Source: Clostridium estertheticum subsp. estertheticum
GTDB taxonomy: Bacteria > Bacillota > Clostridia > Clostridiales > Clostridiaceae
Reading direction: 5' to 3'
NCBI RefSeq assembly: GCF_001877035.1
Contig: NZ_CP015756.1
Location: 2,223,001 to 2,287,000, forward strand
DNA: 64,000 nt
This document shows, one piece after another, positions 7,673 through 17,174 of this stretch. Below the pieces are notes generated by a model. It made no database searches and was not told where the DNA came from. It saw only the letters and a list, made by a program, of their open reading frames with translations. Position numbers and translations under genes: made by a program. Within the stretch, counting starts at the first letter, position 1. Each line of letters opens with the position of its first letter.

Positions 7673-7826
7673 TAATAAAAATTACGAATTATGAATAATT
7701 TAAAAAATATTAATTCATAAAATGCAATCATGTGATAATTGTTTTATAAAGTATTGGTACACGATTATTTGGAAATGTGTAAGTAGTATTTATCAGAAAA
7801 TAAATATGAAATCGGGGGGTTATTAA

Positions 7827-8972
7827 ATGTTTAAAAAGAAAATGTCGTTATTACTATCTATGTCAATGGCTATAGGATTACTTGCAGGATGCGGTGCAAA
7901 AAGTGCATCAACTACAGGAGAGATAAAAATTGGAGTTGTATTACCACTTACTGGTTCAGTTTCATCTTTTGGAAAATCAGGACAAAATGGTATAAAATTG
8001 TTAGAAGATCAAGTGAACAAAGCTGGCGGAATTAATGGACGTAAGATTAAGTTTATTTATGAAGATGATGAAGGTAAACCAGATACTGCAACAACCGTTG
8101 GTACAAAGCTTATTAGTAGTGATAATGTTGTAGCAATAGTTGGACCATTAACTAGCGGATCGGCTATAGCCCTTGGACCAATAGCTACTCAAAGTAAAGT
8201 ACCAATGATAACAGGATCAGGAACAAACCCAGATGTTACTAAAAAAGGTGGAGAATATGTTTTTAGGTCATGCTTTATAGATCCTTTCCAAGGCAGTGTT
8301 TTAGCAAAATTTGCTTCAGGAGATTTAAAGGCAAAGACAGCGGCTATTCTTTATGATAATGGTAATGATTACTCTAAAGGATTGGCTGAGTTCTTTGAAA
8401 AAGGGTTTGTTGCAGCAGGCGGAAAAATAGTTGCGAAAGAAACTTATGCTACAGGAGACAAAGATTTTAAGGCACAGCTTACAAAAATGCAACCAACAAA
8501 ACCAGATGTAGTATTACTTCCTGATTACTATGGAACAGTTGGTAATATTGCAAAACAAGCAAGGGCTATTGGGATAAATGTTCCATTACTAGGTGGAGAT
8601 GGTTGGGATTCAGCTGAATTATTTAAGGTTGGTGGAACTGCAGTTAATGGATGTTATTTATCTGATCATTACTCAGCTGATGATACAGCACCTATAGTTG
8701 TCGCATTCCAAAAGGAATATAAAGCAAAATACAATTTGAATGCAGATGCTATGGCAGTTCTAAATTACGACGCTGCAAAGATAATGGTAGAAGCTATAAG
8801 AACTGCTGGTAAAACGGATGGACCAAGTATTAAAGCGTCACTCGCAAAAACTAGTCTTGAAGTAGTATCTGGTAAAGTATCTTTTGATGCAAATAGAGAT
8901 GCAATTAAAGGAGCCGTAATTTTAAAGGTTGATGGTGGTAAGTTCAATTTTGTTAAAAAGCTTGTTCCTTAA
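7827..8972 (+). CDS. livJ: Branched-chain amino acid ABC transporter, substrate-binding lipoprotein
   Basis: 381 aa. The lipoprotein signal ends in LLAGC with Cys22. The mature part is a type I periplasmic-binding fold of the LivJ family: GEIKIGVVLPLTGSVSSFG at the start, then a GINGRKIKF.YEDDEG segment and the VGPLTSGSA ligand-loop region. A GGGGGG ribosome site precedes the ATG. It captures leucine, isoleucine and valine or related compounds outside the membrane and hands them to LivHM. It heads a five-gene operon with the four other transporter genes in canonical order. The precise ligand cannot be read from sequence. Confidence 0.93.
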   Translation: MFKKKMSLLLSMSMAIGLLAGCGAKSASTTGEIKIGVVLPLTGSVSSFGKSGQNGIKLLEDQVNKAGGINGRKIKFIYEDDEGKPDTATTVGTKLISSDNVVAIVGPLTSGSAIALGPIATQSKVPMITGSGTNPDVTKKGGEYVFRSCFIDPFQGSVLAKFASGDLKAKTAAILYDNGNDYSKGLAEFFEKGFVAAGGKIVAKETYATGDKDFKAQLTKMQPTKPDVVLLPDYYGTVGNIAKQARAIGINVPLLGGDGWDSAELFKVGGTAVNGCYLSDHYSADDTAPIVVAFQKEYKAKYNLNADAMAVLNYDAAKIMVEAIRTAGKTDGPSIKASLAKTSLEVVSGKVSFDANRDAIKGAVILKVDGGKFNFVKKLVP

Positions 8973-9070
8973 TAAGAAAACAAAAATAAAGTTAGCAGAT
9001 ATACTTCATTAATAAATTGTAGTATGTCTGTATTTTAAAATATAAATTATGAGAAATGGAGGAAAAATAA

Positions 9071-9949
9071 ATGGAATTTTTACAGCAGATTATTAATGGC
9101 TTATCATTAGGTTTTGTGTATGCATTAATTGCAATTGGTTATACAATGGTATATGGAATAATCGGACTTATAAATTTTGCGCATGGTGATGTTTTTATGG
9201 TTGGAGGATATTTTGGATTTTTCGCTGCAACTATGCTACATTTAAGTTTTATACCTACATTATTAATAGCAATGGGTGGAGCGGCATTAACAGGTGTGGT
9301 TGTTGAAAAAATAGCATACAAACCTTTAAGAAATTCACCGAAATTATCTATATTAATAACAGCTATTGCAATGTCAGTACTACTTGAGAATTTAGTAAGA
9401 CTTAAGATGACTACTGATCCACAAACATATCCAGAGACTCTTTTGCCGTCAAAGGTAATACATTTCCTTGGCTTAAGCATTGATAATCGTCAACTTATAA
9501 TTATAGGAATGTCAATTTTGCTTGTAGTAATACTTCAATTTATAGTTTTCAAAACTAAAACTGGTAAAGCAATGAGAGCGACTTCTTTTGATAAGGATGC
9601 GGCGGCACTTATGGGTATTAATGTGGATTCTGTTATATCTATAACATTTGCAATTGGTTCAGCGCTCGCAGGAGCTGCAGGTGTACTATTTGGAATTTTG
9701 TATTCGAGTATAGATCCATACATGGGTATAATGCCGGGGCTAAAAGCTTTCGTTGCAGCAGTTCTCGGTGGAATTGGTATAATCCCAGGTGCTCTATGGG
9801 GTGGACTAATAATGGGACTAGTTGAAACGTTTAGTAAAGTATATATATCATCTAGTTACTCAGATGCGATTGCATTTTCAATCCTTATTATTATTTTAAT
9901 TGTTAAGCCTTCTGGACTTCTTGGTAAGAAAACCAGAGAGAAAGTGTAG
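9071..9949 (+). CDS. livH: Branched-chain amino acid ABC transporter permease LivH
   Basis: 292 aa with about eight hydrophobic segments, the usual size for LivH. INFAHGDVFMVGGYFG near residue 35 is the LivH-type signature, and the GSALAGAAGVLFG and LGGIGIIPGALWGG segments include the cytoplasmic coupling loop that contacts the ATPases. A GGAGG site lies upstream. It forms half of the membrane channel with LivM and is coupled to it by a shared junction (stop TAG at 9947-9949 and GGTGAT ribosome site). Confidence 0.95.
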   Translation: MEFLQQIINGLSLGFVYALIAIGYTMVYGIIGLINFAHGDVFMVGGYFGFFAATMLHLSFIPTLLIAMGGAALTGVVVEKIAYKPLRNSPKLSILITAIAMSVLLENLVRLKMTTDPQTYPETLLPSKVIHFLGLSIDNRQLIIIGMSILLVVILQFIVFKTKTGKAMRATSFDKDAAALMGINVDSVISITFAIGSALAGAAGVLFGILYSSIDPYMGIMPGLKAFVAAVLGGIGIIPGALWGGLIMGLVETFSKVYISSSYSDAIAFSILIIILIVKPSGLLGKKTREKV

Positions 9950-9958
9950 GTGATAAAA

Positions 9959-10924
9959 ATGAAAAAAGAATTTAGAAATACTATTATTTTACTTGTTATT
10001 GGAGTCATCTTGTTTTTTATTTTATCATTTCTAATGGATACTGAAATGTTAAATAGATATTATGGAAGAATAGTAATATTAATTTGTATAAATGTTATTC
10101 TTGCAGTAAGTTTAAATCTTATTATAGGAATTACAGGACAGTTAACGCTAGGACATGCAGGGTTTATGTCTATTGGGGCATACGCAGCAGCAATGGCTAC
10201 AATTCAATTAAATATGCCGTTTCCTATAGCGCTTCTTCTTGGTGGTGTAGTTGCTGGGTTAATTGGATATCTTATTGGTCTTCCTACTTTAAGTTTAAAA
10301 GGAGATTATCTTGCTATAACTACTTTAGGTTTTGGAGAAATAATAAGAGTTGTTATAACAAATATGGATAAGCTTGGAGGCGGGCGTGGACTTTCGGGAA
10401 TACCACCTAAAACTACTTTTGCTTGGGTATTTTTTATAATGGTCTTTACCATTTTTATAATTTACAATATAGCACGTTCTTCGCAAGGTAGGGCTATGAT
10501 GTCAGTTCGCGAAGATGAAATAGCCGCAGAAGCTATGGGGATTAATACTACAAAGTATAAGATTATGGCTTTTGTTATCGGGTCCTTCTTCGCAGGTATT
10601 GCAGGTGGATTATTTTCACATTATCTAATGTATATTAAGCCAGAACAATTTGGTTTCTTAAAATCAGTAGATTTAGTTACTTACGTAGTTATGGGTGGAA
10701 TGGGAAGTTTAACCGGTAGTGTATTATCAACAGGTATACTAACAGTTCTTCCAGAAGGGCTAAGATTCCTAAACGATTATAGGATGATTATTTATCCACT
10801 AGCACTTATAATTATTATGAGATTTAGACCTCAAGGTCTAATGGGTACAAAAGAATTATCTATGAAAATATTTGATAAATTTTCAAAAGGAAGTGATAAA
10901 GATGCAGCTTTTAAAGGTAAATGA
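9959..10924 (+). CDS. livM: Branched-chain amino acid ABC transporter permease LivM
   Basis: 321 aa from ATG 9959, which is 8 nt after a GGTGAT ribosome site overlapping the livH stop; an in-frame GTG at 9950 is a weaker alternative. The protein has about eight membrane segments. GITGQLTLGHAGFMSIGAYAA near residue 55 is the LivM counterpart of the LivH signature. The GMGSLTGSVLS segment near residue 250 is the ATPase-contact region. It ends inside livG, overlapping it by 23 bp, so livG translation depends on livM. Confidence 0.94.
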   Translation: MKKEFRNTIILLVIGVILFFILSFLMDTEMLNRYYGRIVILICINVILAVSLNLIIGITGQLTLGHAGFMSIGAYAAAMATIQLNMPFPIALLLGGVVAGLIGYLIGLPTLSLKGDYLAITTLGFGEIIRVVITNMDKLGGGRGLSGIPPKTTFAWVFFIMVFTIFIIYNIARSSQGRAMMSVREDEIAAEAMGINTTKYKIMAFVIGSFFAGIAGGLFSHYLMYIKPEQFGFLKSVDLVTYVVMGGMGSLTGSVLSTGILTVLPEGLRFLNDYRMIIYPLALIIIMRFRPQGLMGTKELSMKIFDKFSKGSDKDAAFKGK

Positions 10925-11675
10925 TCTTACAATTAAGTTTGGTGGGCTAACAGCTGTTTCTGATTTCGCACTTAACCTTTCAGAGCATGATCTTGTAGGT
11001 TTGATTGGACCTAATGGAGCTGGAAAGACTACAATTTTTAATATGTTGACAGGTGTTTATGCCCCAACATCTGGAACTATAGAATTTAATGGAGAATTTA
11101 TACAAGGCATAAAACCTTATGATATTACTAAAAAAAGAATTGCTAGAACATTTCAAAATATAAGATTATTTAAAGATTTAACAGTTCTTGATAATGTGAA
11201 GATATCATTTAATTATAATGTTAAATATAATTTATTTCATTCAATATTAAGGCTTCCAAAGTTTAAAAAGGAAGAAGCTGAAATTGAAGAGAAAGCACTT
11301 GAGATTCTTAAGGTGTTTAAGCTTGATGGTAAAAGAAATGAGCTTGCATGTAATCTTCCCTATGGAGAGCAACGAAGACTTGAAATAGCAAGAGCTCTTG
11401 CAGCTGAACCTAAATTATTGTTGCTCGATGAACCGGCAGCTGGTATGAATCCACAAGAAACTCATGAACTGATGGGGCTCATAAATTGGGTAAGAGATGA
11501 ATTTAAAATAGCTATATTACTAATTGAGCATGATATGAAACTGGTTATGGGAGTATGTGAGCGAATAATAGTTGTAGATTACGGTAAGGTAATAGCGCAG
11601 GGGACGCCTGATGAAATAAAGAATAACCCTAAGGTAATTGAGGCATACCTTGGAGAGGAGGTAACTGATGCTTAA
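10902..11675 (+). CDS. livG: Branched-chain amino acid ABC transporter ATP-binding protein LivG
   Basis: 257 aa from ATG 10902, chosen because AAAGGAAGTGAT lies 5-16 nt upstream and the protein then begins MQLLKVNDL as LivG proteins do. Walker A is GPNGAGKTT (residues 36-44). The signature is LPYGEQRRLEIARAL, the LivG variant of LSGGQ. Walker B is LLLLDEPAAG, followed by the IEHDM switch histidine. It powers the LivHM channel together with LivF. It overlaps livM by 23 bp and livF by 8 bp. Confidence 0.95.
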   Translation: MQLLKVNDLTIKFGGLTAVSDFALNLSEHDLVGLIGPNGAGKTTIFNMLTGVYAPTSGTIEFNGEFIQGIKPYDITKKRIARTFQNIRLFKDLTVLDNVKISFNYNVKYNLFHSILRLPKFKKEEAEIEEKALEILKVFKLDGKRNELACNLPYGEQRRLEIARALAAEPKLLLLDEPAAGMNPQETHELMGLINWVRDEFKIAILLIEHDMKLVMGVCERIIVVDYGKVIAQGTPDEIKNNPKVIEAYLGEEVTDA

Positions 11676-12372
11676 AATTGATGGGTTAAATGTAAATTAT
11701 GGCGCAATACATGCATTACATGATATTAGCATACACGTGAAGAAAGGCGAAATAGTTACACTTATAGGTGCTAATGGAGCTGGAAAAACTTCAATATTAA
11801 GAGCTATTTCAGGACTTATTCCTATAAAGTCAGGAAGTGTTTTATTTGAAGGCAAACCAATTCATACCACTGCTGCTTATAAACTTTCAAAGCTAGGTAT
11901 TGCACATGTACCTGAGGGAAGAAGAATATTTGCAAATATGTCAGTTATGGAAAATCTTGAACTTGGAGCTTATATTAGAAAAGATAAAAGAGATATAGCA
12001 AAAGATTATGAGATGGTTTTTGACAAGTTTCCAAGGCTTAAAGAAAGAATAAAGCAAATGGCTGGAACATTAAGTGGTGGAGAACAGCAAATGCTAGCTA
12101 TGGGAAGAGCCCTTATGGTAAGACCAAGAATATTGCTGTTAGATGAACCATCTATGGGACTTGCACCACTTGTAGTAAGAAATATATTCTCTATAATAGA
12201 AGAAATAAATAAGTCAGGAACTACAGTTTTACTTGTAGAACAAAATGCTCATATGGCACTATCGATTGCACATAAAGCATATGTTTTAGAAACCGGGAAA
12301 ATAGTTTTAGAAGGTAGCGCGAAAGAATTATTAACTAATGATTCTGTAAGAAGTGCATATCTTGGCGAGTAA
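11668..12372 (+). CDS. livF: Branched-chain amino acid ABC transporter ATP-binding protein LivF
   Basis: 234 aa. Walker A is GANGAGKTS (residues about 33-41), the signature is LSGGEQQMLAMGRAL, Walker B is RILLLDEPSMGLAP and the switch region is VEQNA, all typical of LivF. The protein VPEGRRIF segment after Walker A is also characteristic. It is the second ATPase subunit and completes the livJHMGF operon. A GGAGAGGAGG ribosome site within livG precedes its ATG. A terminator follows 38 bp after the stop. Confidence 0.95.
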   Translation: MLKIDGLNVNYGAIHALHDISIHVKKGEIVTLIGANGAGKTSILRAISGLIPIKSGSVLFEGKPIHTTAAYKLSKLGIAHVPEGRRIFANMSVMENLELGAYIRKDKRDIAKDYEMVFDKFPRLKERIKQMAGTLSGGEQQMLAMGRALMVRPRILLLDEPSMGLAPLVVRNIFSIIEEINKSGTTVLLVEQNAHMALSIAHKAYVLETGKIVLEGSAKELLTNDSVRSAYLGE

Positions 12373-12409
12373 GATTCTTTATACTAAGATGTTGATACTA
12401 TGGTTATTC

Positions 12410-12438
12410 ACTCACTCCTATTTTGGAGTGAGTTTTTG
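12410..12438 (+). terminator. Intrinsic terminator of the liv operon
   Basis: An 8-9-bp stem (about 12410-12418 with 12425-12432) around a short loop, followed by TTTTT. Confidence 0.85.
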
Positions 12439-12582
12439 TTTGCCTAAGAATAAAAAGATGTTAAGAATATGTTTGAATATAGGAAGCATTCAAGTTATAA
12501 TGTAATATGTAAACAAGCTATATTATATTAAAGATGACATTTTGTTTGTTTTTAGACTTATATTAATATTTGGAGGTAACAA

Positions 12583-14154
12583 ATGCGTTGCGACAGCTGT
12601 AATAATGAATTTAGTAATATTAATGGATTAAAATTTTGTCCATATTGTGGAGAGCAAATAGATGGAAAAATAGAAATGCAAGGTGAAAAGATTCTTAATA
12701 ATAAGGATGGAGAAAATAAAGCTAAACCAACATTAAATGAGAAGAAAGAGCAAGATACCTCAGCAATGCCTGTAATATCAGATAAGGATATAAGAAAGTA
12801 TAAAAGAGATAAAATTTTTGCTTGGGTTAAGAAAACATTTATACATAAGAAAGTAATTATACCTATGATAGCAATTATTTCTGTAATTATAGTATCAGTA
12901 TTTGCATACTCATTTTTTATTGTTAGACCTATTGATGATGCCAGAATAAAGGCAGACCTGATAGGATCAGTTGTAACACTTCCCAAGGGTACAGTAATAA
13001 AAATAAATAAAGATAACATGAAAAGTTTCATTATAAGCAATCGGAATACGCAGAAGAGTAAAGATGAGATGAAAGTAGCATTAACTCTAAATAATGATGC
13101 TCTTGAGGCAAAGGTTTTGGTATCAGTAGTTTATCTTAAAGAAGGCAAAAATGAATGGAAAACTAATGGCAAACCAGTAACTCTTAATATTACTTCAGTG
13201 AAACCAGTGGTGGGAATAAATGACAAAATATTTTTAGCCAAATTAAAAGGATTAAAAATGACTATTGGGAATACACAGGAAGCATTAAATGGACAAAATG
13301 TTAAAAAGCTTGGTATAACATTAAGGACACCAGATTTTCAAAATGGAAAAGAAGAAATTTTAGTGGAAACCACTATAGATAGTGGACTTCTTAGGGCCAC
13401 GGGGAAAATAAAGTGTAGTCTTGTTTTTGAGGATGAAACATGGAGTGTTAATTCTATAGATGCAAATAGTTCTGATGATTTTAAGTTAACACTATCACCA
13501 AATTTTTCAGATGAAAAAGCTATTCAAATTATAAAAAAGCAAGGTCTTGCGGAAACGGTATCCTATTCTGATATTTTCGGAGGCAAAGGATTTACTGTAA
13601 AGGATGGGTATACTAAGAACATTAATATATCTGGAAAAATGTTTAATGAAAAGAAAGGAACACTAAATCTTATTGCTAAGAGGGAAAATATAGCAGGTGA
13701 AATAAAGTCAGTATTATCGACTAATTATACTTTCTCGATATCTTTAAGCGATATAGCTTTATTAAATGGGTCAGAAACTACAGTTGATAGTGCAGTGATA
13801 AGCAATATTCCGGAGTCGTTAATTATACCCTCTATTACTAATGGTGAAATTGAAGGAAGTAATCTACTTTTCTGGTGGTCTAATAATCACAAGGTAACAG
13901 GGGAAGAAGCGAAGACTTTTAAAACTGATAAGACATTATCTACAAAGGGTTTAAAAAATATAAAATATGTTTATGGAAATATTACGTATAAAGATGATAA
14001 AAATAATAAAAGTAAAGATAGGAGCGTTTCTATTGTAGCAGTTTATTTTTTAGTTTATGATGATTCTAGTGGATACAATTGGAAATTAAATAAACTAATT
14101 AGTGAAGACTCACCTAATTACAAAACATATATTAATTTAAAAGATGGTTTATAA
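12583..14154 (+). CDS. Zinc-ribbon membrane protein of unknown function
   Basis: 523 aa. Cys3-x2-Cys6 and Cys19-x2-Cys22 form an N-terminal zinc ribbon with the KFCPYCGEQ pattern. After a charged linker a single membrane helix spans residues 91-114. The remaining 400 residues would lie outside; they are rich in beta-type segments with three or four domains of roughly 90-100 residues and no enzyme motif I recognise. This architecture (cytoplasmic zinc ribbon, one helix, repeated extracellular domains) recalls TcaA/YvbJ-type proteins in Firmicutes that influence envelope stress or antibiotic tolerance. That comparison is architectural only. Confidence 0.72.
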   Translation: MRCDSCNNEFSNINGLKFCPYCGEQIDGKIEMQGEKILNNKDGENKAKPTLNEKKEQDTSAMPVISDKDIRKYKRDKIFAWVKKTFIHKKVIIPMIAIISVIIVSVFAYSFFIVRPIDDARIKADLIGSVVTLPKGTVIKINKDNMKSFIISNRNTQKSKDEMKVALTLNNDALEAKVLVSVVYLKEGKNEWKTNGKPVTLNITSVKPVVGINDKIFLAKLKGLKMTIGNTQEALNGQNVKKLGITLRTPDFQNGKEEILVETTIDSGLLRATGKIKCSLVFEDETWSVNSIDANSSDDFKLTLSPNFSDEKAIQIIKKQGLAETVSYSDIFGGKGFTVKDGYTKNINISGKMFNEKKGTLNLIAKRENIAGEIKSVLSTNYTFSISLSDIALLNGSETTVDSAVISNIPESLIIPSITNGEIEGSNLLFWWSNNHKVTGEEAKTFKTDKTLSTKGLKNIKYVYGNITYKDDKNNKSKDRSVSIVAVYFLVYDDSSGYNWKLNKLISEDSPNYKTYINLKDGL

Positions 14155-14158
14155 TAAC

Positions 14159-14194
14159 AAAATTAGCCTAAAGCAAATGCTTTAGGCTAATTTT
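14159..14194. terminator. Bidirectional terminator between convergent genes
   Basis: A perfect 17-bp stem (14159-14175 with 14178-14194), A-rich on the left and T-rich on the right, serving the zinc-ribbon gene and msrB. A separate 15-bp palindrome CGCCCATCATGGGCG lies at 14202-14216. Confidence 0.9.
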
Positions 14195-14223
14195 ACTTGT
14201 ACGCCCATCATGGGCGAAATCAT

Positions 14224-14679
14224 TCATTTCTTAAATATTTTCAAATAATCTTCATAACCGGCATCTTTGAGTTTGTGAACTGGTATAAATTTTAATGATG
14301 CACTATTTATGCAATATCTTAATCCACCTTCAGCACGAGGACCATCATTGAAAACATGACCTAGATGGCTGTCAGCATAAGAACTTCTTACTTCTGTCCT
14401 CATCATTCCAAGGGTCATATCTTTCTTTTCTTTAACATTCTTATTATCAACAGGTTTAGTAAAACTAGGCCATCCACAGCCTGAGTCAAATTTATCAAGA
14501 GATGTAAATAATGCTTCGCCACTATTAACATCTACATATATTCCTTCTTCTTTGTTGTTCCAAAATTCATTGTCAAAAGATCTTTCAGTTGCATTTTCCT
14601 GAGTTACTTCAAACTGAATTTGTGTTAGTTCTTTTTTTAACTGTTCTTTATTTTTTTTAGTGTATGTTTTTTTATCCAT
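14224..14679 (-). CDS. msrB: Peptide-methionine (R)-S-oxide reductase MsrB
   Basis: 151 aa, a normal length for a stand-alone MsrB. It repairs oxidised methionine (the R epimer) in proteins, regenerated by thioredoxin. Conserved blocks are SGCGWPSF, the [10 protein letters not shown] segment and the catalytic Cys123 in RYCINSASL. The two CxxC zinc pairs found in many MsrB proteins are absent, so this is a zinc-free form. The ribosome site GGAGG precedes the ATG. It appears monocistronic. Confidence 0.96.
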   Translation of the reverse strand: MDKKTYTKKNKEQLKKELTQIQFEVTQENATERSFDNEFWNNKEEGIYVDVNSGEALFTSLDKFDSGCGWPSFTKPVDNKNVKEKKDMTLGMMRTEVRSSYADSHLGHVFNDGPRAEGGLRYCINSASLKFIPVHKLKDAGYEDYLKIFKK

Positions 14680-14865
14680 AACAAGAGCCTCCTTAAAATA
14701 TATATATCTAAATAATTATATATATATATAAAGCTTAACCATTTTACAGAATTTAAGCAAGTTTTACATAGTAATAATGTTCGTATCACTTGAATCATCT
14801 AAATTTACGGATTTAGGGAGATTATAGTAAGAACTAATGGTAGGTTAAAATATGTGACTCCTATT

Positions 14866-14900
14866 AAATGTATATAACTAATAAATAGTTATGTACATTT
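14866..14900. repeat. Inverted repeat upstream of the amidohydrolase gene
   Basis: 15-bp arms (14866-14880 with 14886-14900) with one mismatch and a 5-nt loop, followed by GGGGGG and T-rich sequence, about 120 bp before the M20 gene. It could be an attenuator or an operator. The rest of the 340-bp gap is AT-rich without visible genes. Confidence 0.5.
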
Positions 14901-15018
14901 GGGGGGTTTATTTTATAGAGTATGATACATATACTTTTTTAAAAAAAAGCAAAGAAAGTTCTATTAGTAGTATATAATGATAATACAGATTTTAAAAAAA
15001 ATTAAGGGGTATAATATT

Positions 15019-16185
15019 ATGGGAAATGAAAAATTATCAGAGAATATCAATAATTTAGAGAAAAAACTTATAGAGGTACGTCATAACTTCCATAAACATC
15101 CAGAGTTATCTAATGAAGAATTTGAAACAACTAAAACATTACGTAAGTTACTAAATGAGGCTCAAATTCGTATACTTAAATTACCACTAAAAACAGGACT
15201 AGTTGCAGAAATAACAGGAGATAGGGAAGGACCAATTATAGCCATTCGTGGAGATATTGACGCACTACCTATTATTGAGGAGACGGAGTTAGAATATAAA
15301 TCACAAGTTAGTGGTAAAATGCATGCATGTGGTCATGATTTTCATGCAAGTGTTATTTTAGGTGCAGCTTATTTATTAAAGCAACAAGAATCAACACTAG
15401 AAGGAACAGTAAGGATTATATTTCAGCCAGCTGAAGAGCTAGGACACGGTGCGGAAGATGTATTAGCAAGCGGAGCATTATCTAATGTAGCTGCAATTTT
15501 TGGACTCCATAGCGCACCAGAGTTAGAATTGGGAAGCTTTGGAACAAAGGTGGGAGCCATGACTGCAGCCGTAGATCGTTTTGAAATTGAAATTGAGGGC
15601 ATTGGTACTCATGCGTCATCTCCAGAAAAGGGAATAGATCCAATTATTGTTGCAGCTCATATAATTACATCGCTCCAGACGATTGTTAGTCGAAGTGTTA
15701 GCACCTTTGATCAAGTACTTATTAGTGTTACTCATATTGAAAGTGGTAACACATGGAATGTAATTCCAAATAAGGCTTATATTGAAGGAACAGTGAGAAC
15801 TGTTAATGCTAATATGCGTGAGTTTGTTCCAAGCAAAATGAGACAAATAATTAAAGGTGTGGCTGACTCATTTGGAGCAACTGCTGAGCTTAAATGGTAT
15901 AGTGGACCACCAGCAACAAATAACACGAAAGATTGGACAGAGGTTGCATTAGAAGTTGCACAAAAGCAAGGATATGTTATTAGAAAACTTCCGGATACAC
16001 TAATTGGTGAAGATTTTGCTTTTTACCAAGAGAAAATACCTGGTGCATTTGTAAAAATTGGTACAGGTGTGTCATACTCACTTCATCATCCTAAATTTAA
16101 GGTAGATGATGCTGCACTTTTACCAGCTGCCAATTATTTTTCGGAACTTGCTAAGCGCGCTTTGGTAATACTTAAAGAAAAATAA
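15019..16185 (+). CDS. M20-family amidohydrolase (N-acyl amino acid deacylase type)
   Basis: 388 aa from ATG 15019, chosen because AAGGGG lies 8 nt upstream; an in-frame ATG at 14977 lacks a ribosome site. Metal-binding blocks of the M20D family are present: GDIDALPI, HACGHDFHAS, the QPAEELGHGAE catalytic Glu region, and a C-terminal HHPKFKVD. Such enzymes remove acyl groups from N-acyl amino acids. The neighbouring convergent operon encodes a cystine-type transporter, and in Bacillus related deacetylases sit with sulfur transporters to release cysteine from N-acetyl-cysteine. That specificity is inference. Confidence 0.9.
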   Translation: MGNEKLSENINNLEKKLIEVRHNFHKHPELSNEEFETTKTLRKLLNEAQIRILKLPLKTGLVAEITGDREGPIIAIRGDIDALPIIEETELEYKSQVSGKMHACGHDFHASVILGAAYLLKQQESTLEGTVRIIFQPAEELGHGAEDVLASGALSNVAAIFGLHSAPELELGSFGTKVGAMTAAVDRFEIEIEGIGTHASSPEKGIDPIIVAAHIITSLQTIVSRSVSTFDQVLISVTHIESGNTWNVIPNKAYIEGTVRTVNANMREFVPSKMRQIIKGVADSFGATAELKWYSGPPATNNTKDWTEVALEVAQKQGYVIRKLPDTLIGEDFAFYQEKIPGAFVKIGTGVSYSLHHPKFKVDDAALLPAANYFSELAKRALVILKEK

Positions 16186-16203
16186 TTTAACAAATATATC
16201 AAC

Positions 16204-16241
16204 AAAAAACACATTCCTATGTTTTATAGGAATGTGTTTTT
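16204..16241. terminator. Bidirectional terminator
   Basis: A 16-17-bp stem (16204-16220 with 16226-16241) around GTTTT, with A and T runs on either side. It separates the M20 gene from the convergent transporter operon. Confidence 0.9.
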
Positions 16242-16253
16242 GCTATTATAAAA

Positions 16254-16412
16254 TTATAATTCTAATGCTCTTTTTAAATCGTCTACTATATCAGAAACGA
16301 TTTTTGTGTTTGAGTTGTGTCTGCCCATCCTTAAAGCTAAAGTTTTAATAACTCGTATTAATAAGAAGGAATCAAATGATAATAAAACTCCAGCTGTTGA
16401 ATTTTGTATAAA
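16254..16412 (-). pseudogene. Unrecognised 3' gene remnant downstream of the tcy operon
   Basis: A 52-codon open frame begins 5 nt after the ATPase stop, without a start codon at its head, and reads through STAGVLLSFDSFLL... to ...VDDLKRALEL. An internal ATG (MGRHNSN) has no ribosome site. It resembles the tail of a larger enzyme, possibly a PLP-dependent one because RMGRHN...DIVDDLKRAL is reminiscent of class-V aminotransferase C-termini. I cannot name it. It most likely marks a fourth operon gene lost by deletion. Confidence 0.35.
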
Positions 16413-16417
16413 TTATA

Positions 16418-17161
16418 TTAATTAAAATCTAAACTTAAAAATTGTTTTATTCGTTCGTTACTTGTGTTAGTTAATAATTCCTCTGGAGTTCCATTATCAA
16501 GGATAATGCCGTTATCCATAAATATTATATTGTCGCCTACATCTCTTGCAAAATTCATATTATGAGTAACGACTACCATGGTCATACCTTCAAGAGATAA
16601 ACCCTTCATAACTTTAAGCACCTCGGCTGCAAGCTCAGGATCTAGTGCAGAAGTTGGTTCGTCAAATAACAACACTGATGGCTCGATTGCCATAGCACGT
16701 GCTATAGCAACTCTTTGTTGTTGCCCACCTGAGAGTTCATGAGGGTAACTATCAGCCTTATCTAAAAGTCCAACTTTATCTAGAAGGTTAAGTGCTTTAT
16801 CATGTGCAGCTTTTTTAGGCTGCTTAAGCACAGTAGTGAGTCCCTCCATGATGTTTGCAATTACAGTCATGTGAGGAAATAAATGAAAACCTTGAAATAC
16901 CATTCCTGTATTGCGTCTGAGTTTTAATATTTCTTTATCGGTTGGTTCTTTATTTTCGCCAAATATCAATTCGTTATCCCCAATGCTTATGGTTCCTTTA
17001 TTAGGAACTTCTAATAAATTAAGGCACCTAAGAAGTGTGGTTTTACCTGAACCAGAAGGGCCTATTACAATTGTTGTTTCTCCCTTTTTTATTTTTAAAT
17101 CTATACCTTTTAATATCTCATTATTGCCAAAACTTTTGTGTAAATCTTTTATACTAATCAT
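16418..17161 (-). CDS. tcyC: Cystine-type amino acid ABC transporter, ATP-binding protein
   Basis: 247 aa. Walker A is GPSGSGKTTLL (about residues 32-42), the signature is LSGGQQQRVAIARAMA, Walker B is VLLFDEPTSALDPEL and the switch is VVTHNM, all typical of polar amino acid importers (GlnQ/TcyC class). It lies 13 bp downstream of the permease gene in the same operon. The cystine assignment comes from the binding protein and permease, not from this subunit. Confidence 0.85.
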   Translation of the reverse strand: MISIKDLHKSFGNNEILKGIDLKIKKGETTIVIGPSGSGKTTLLRCLNLLEVPNKGTISIGDNELIFGENKEPTDKEILKLRRNTGMVFQGFHLFPHMTVIANIMEGLTTVLKQPKKAAHDKALNLLDKVGLLDKADSYPHELSGGQQQRVAIARAMAIEPSVLLFDEPTSALDPELAAEVLKVMKGLSLEGMTMVVVTHNMNFARDVGDNIIFMDNGIILDNGTPEELLTNTSNERIKQFLSLDFN

Positions 17162-17174
17162 GAAATTCCTCCAA

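Noticed and set aside
7546-7826. The 280-bp leader before livJ as a T-box or CodY site.
   Set aside because: I find no T-box consensus, no specifier hairpin and no AATTTTCWGAAAATT-type CodY box; only a candidate promoter.
10084-10371. A 95-codon frame inside livM in another frame.
   Set aside because: It is rich in Tyr, Ser, Cys and Trp, a composition produced by shifted reading of livM, and has no ribosome site.
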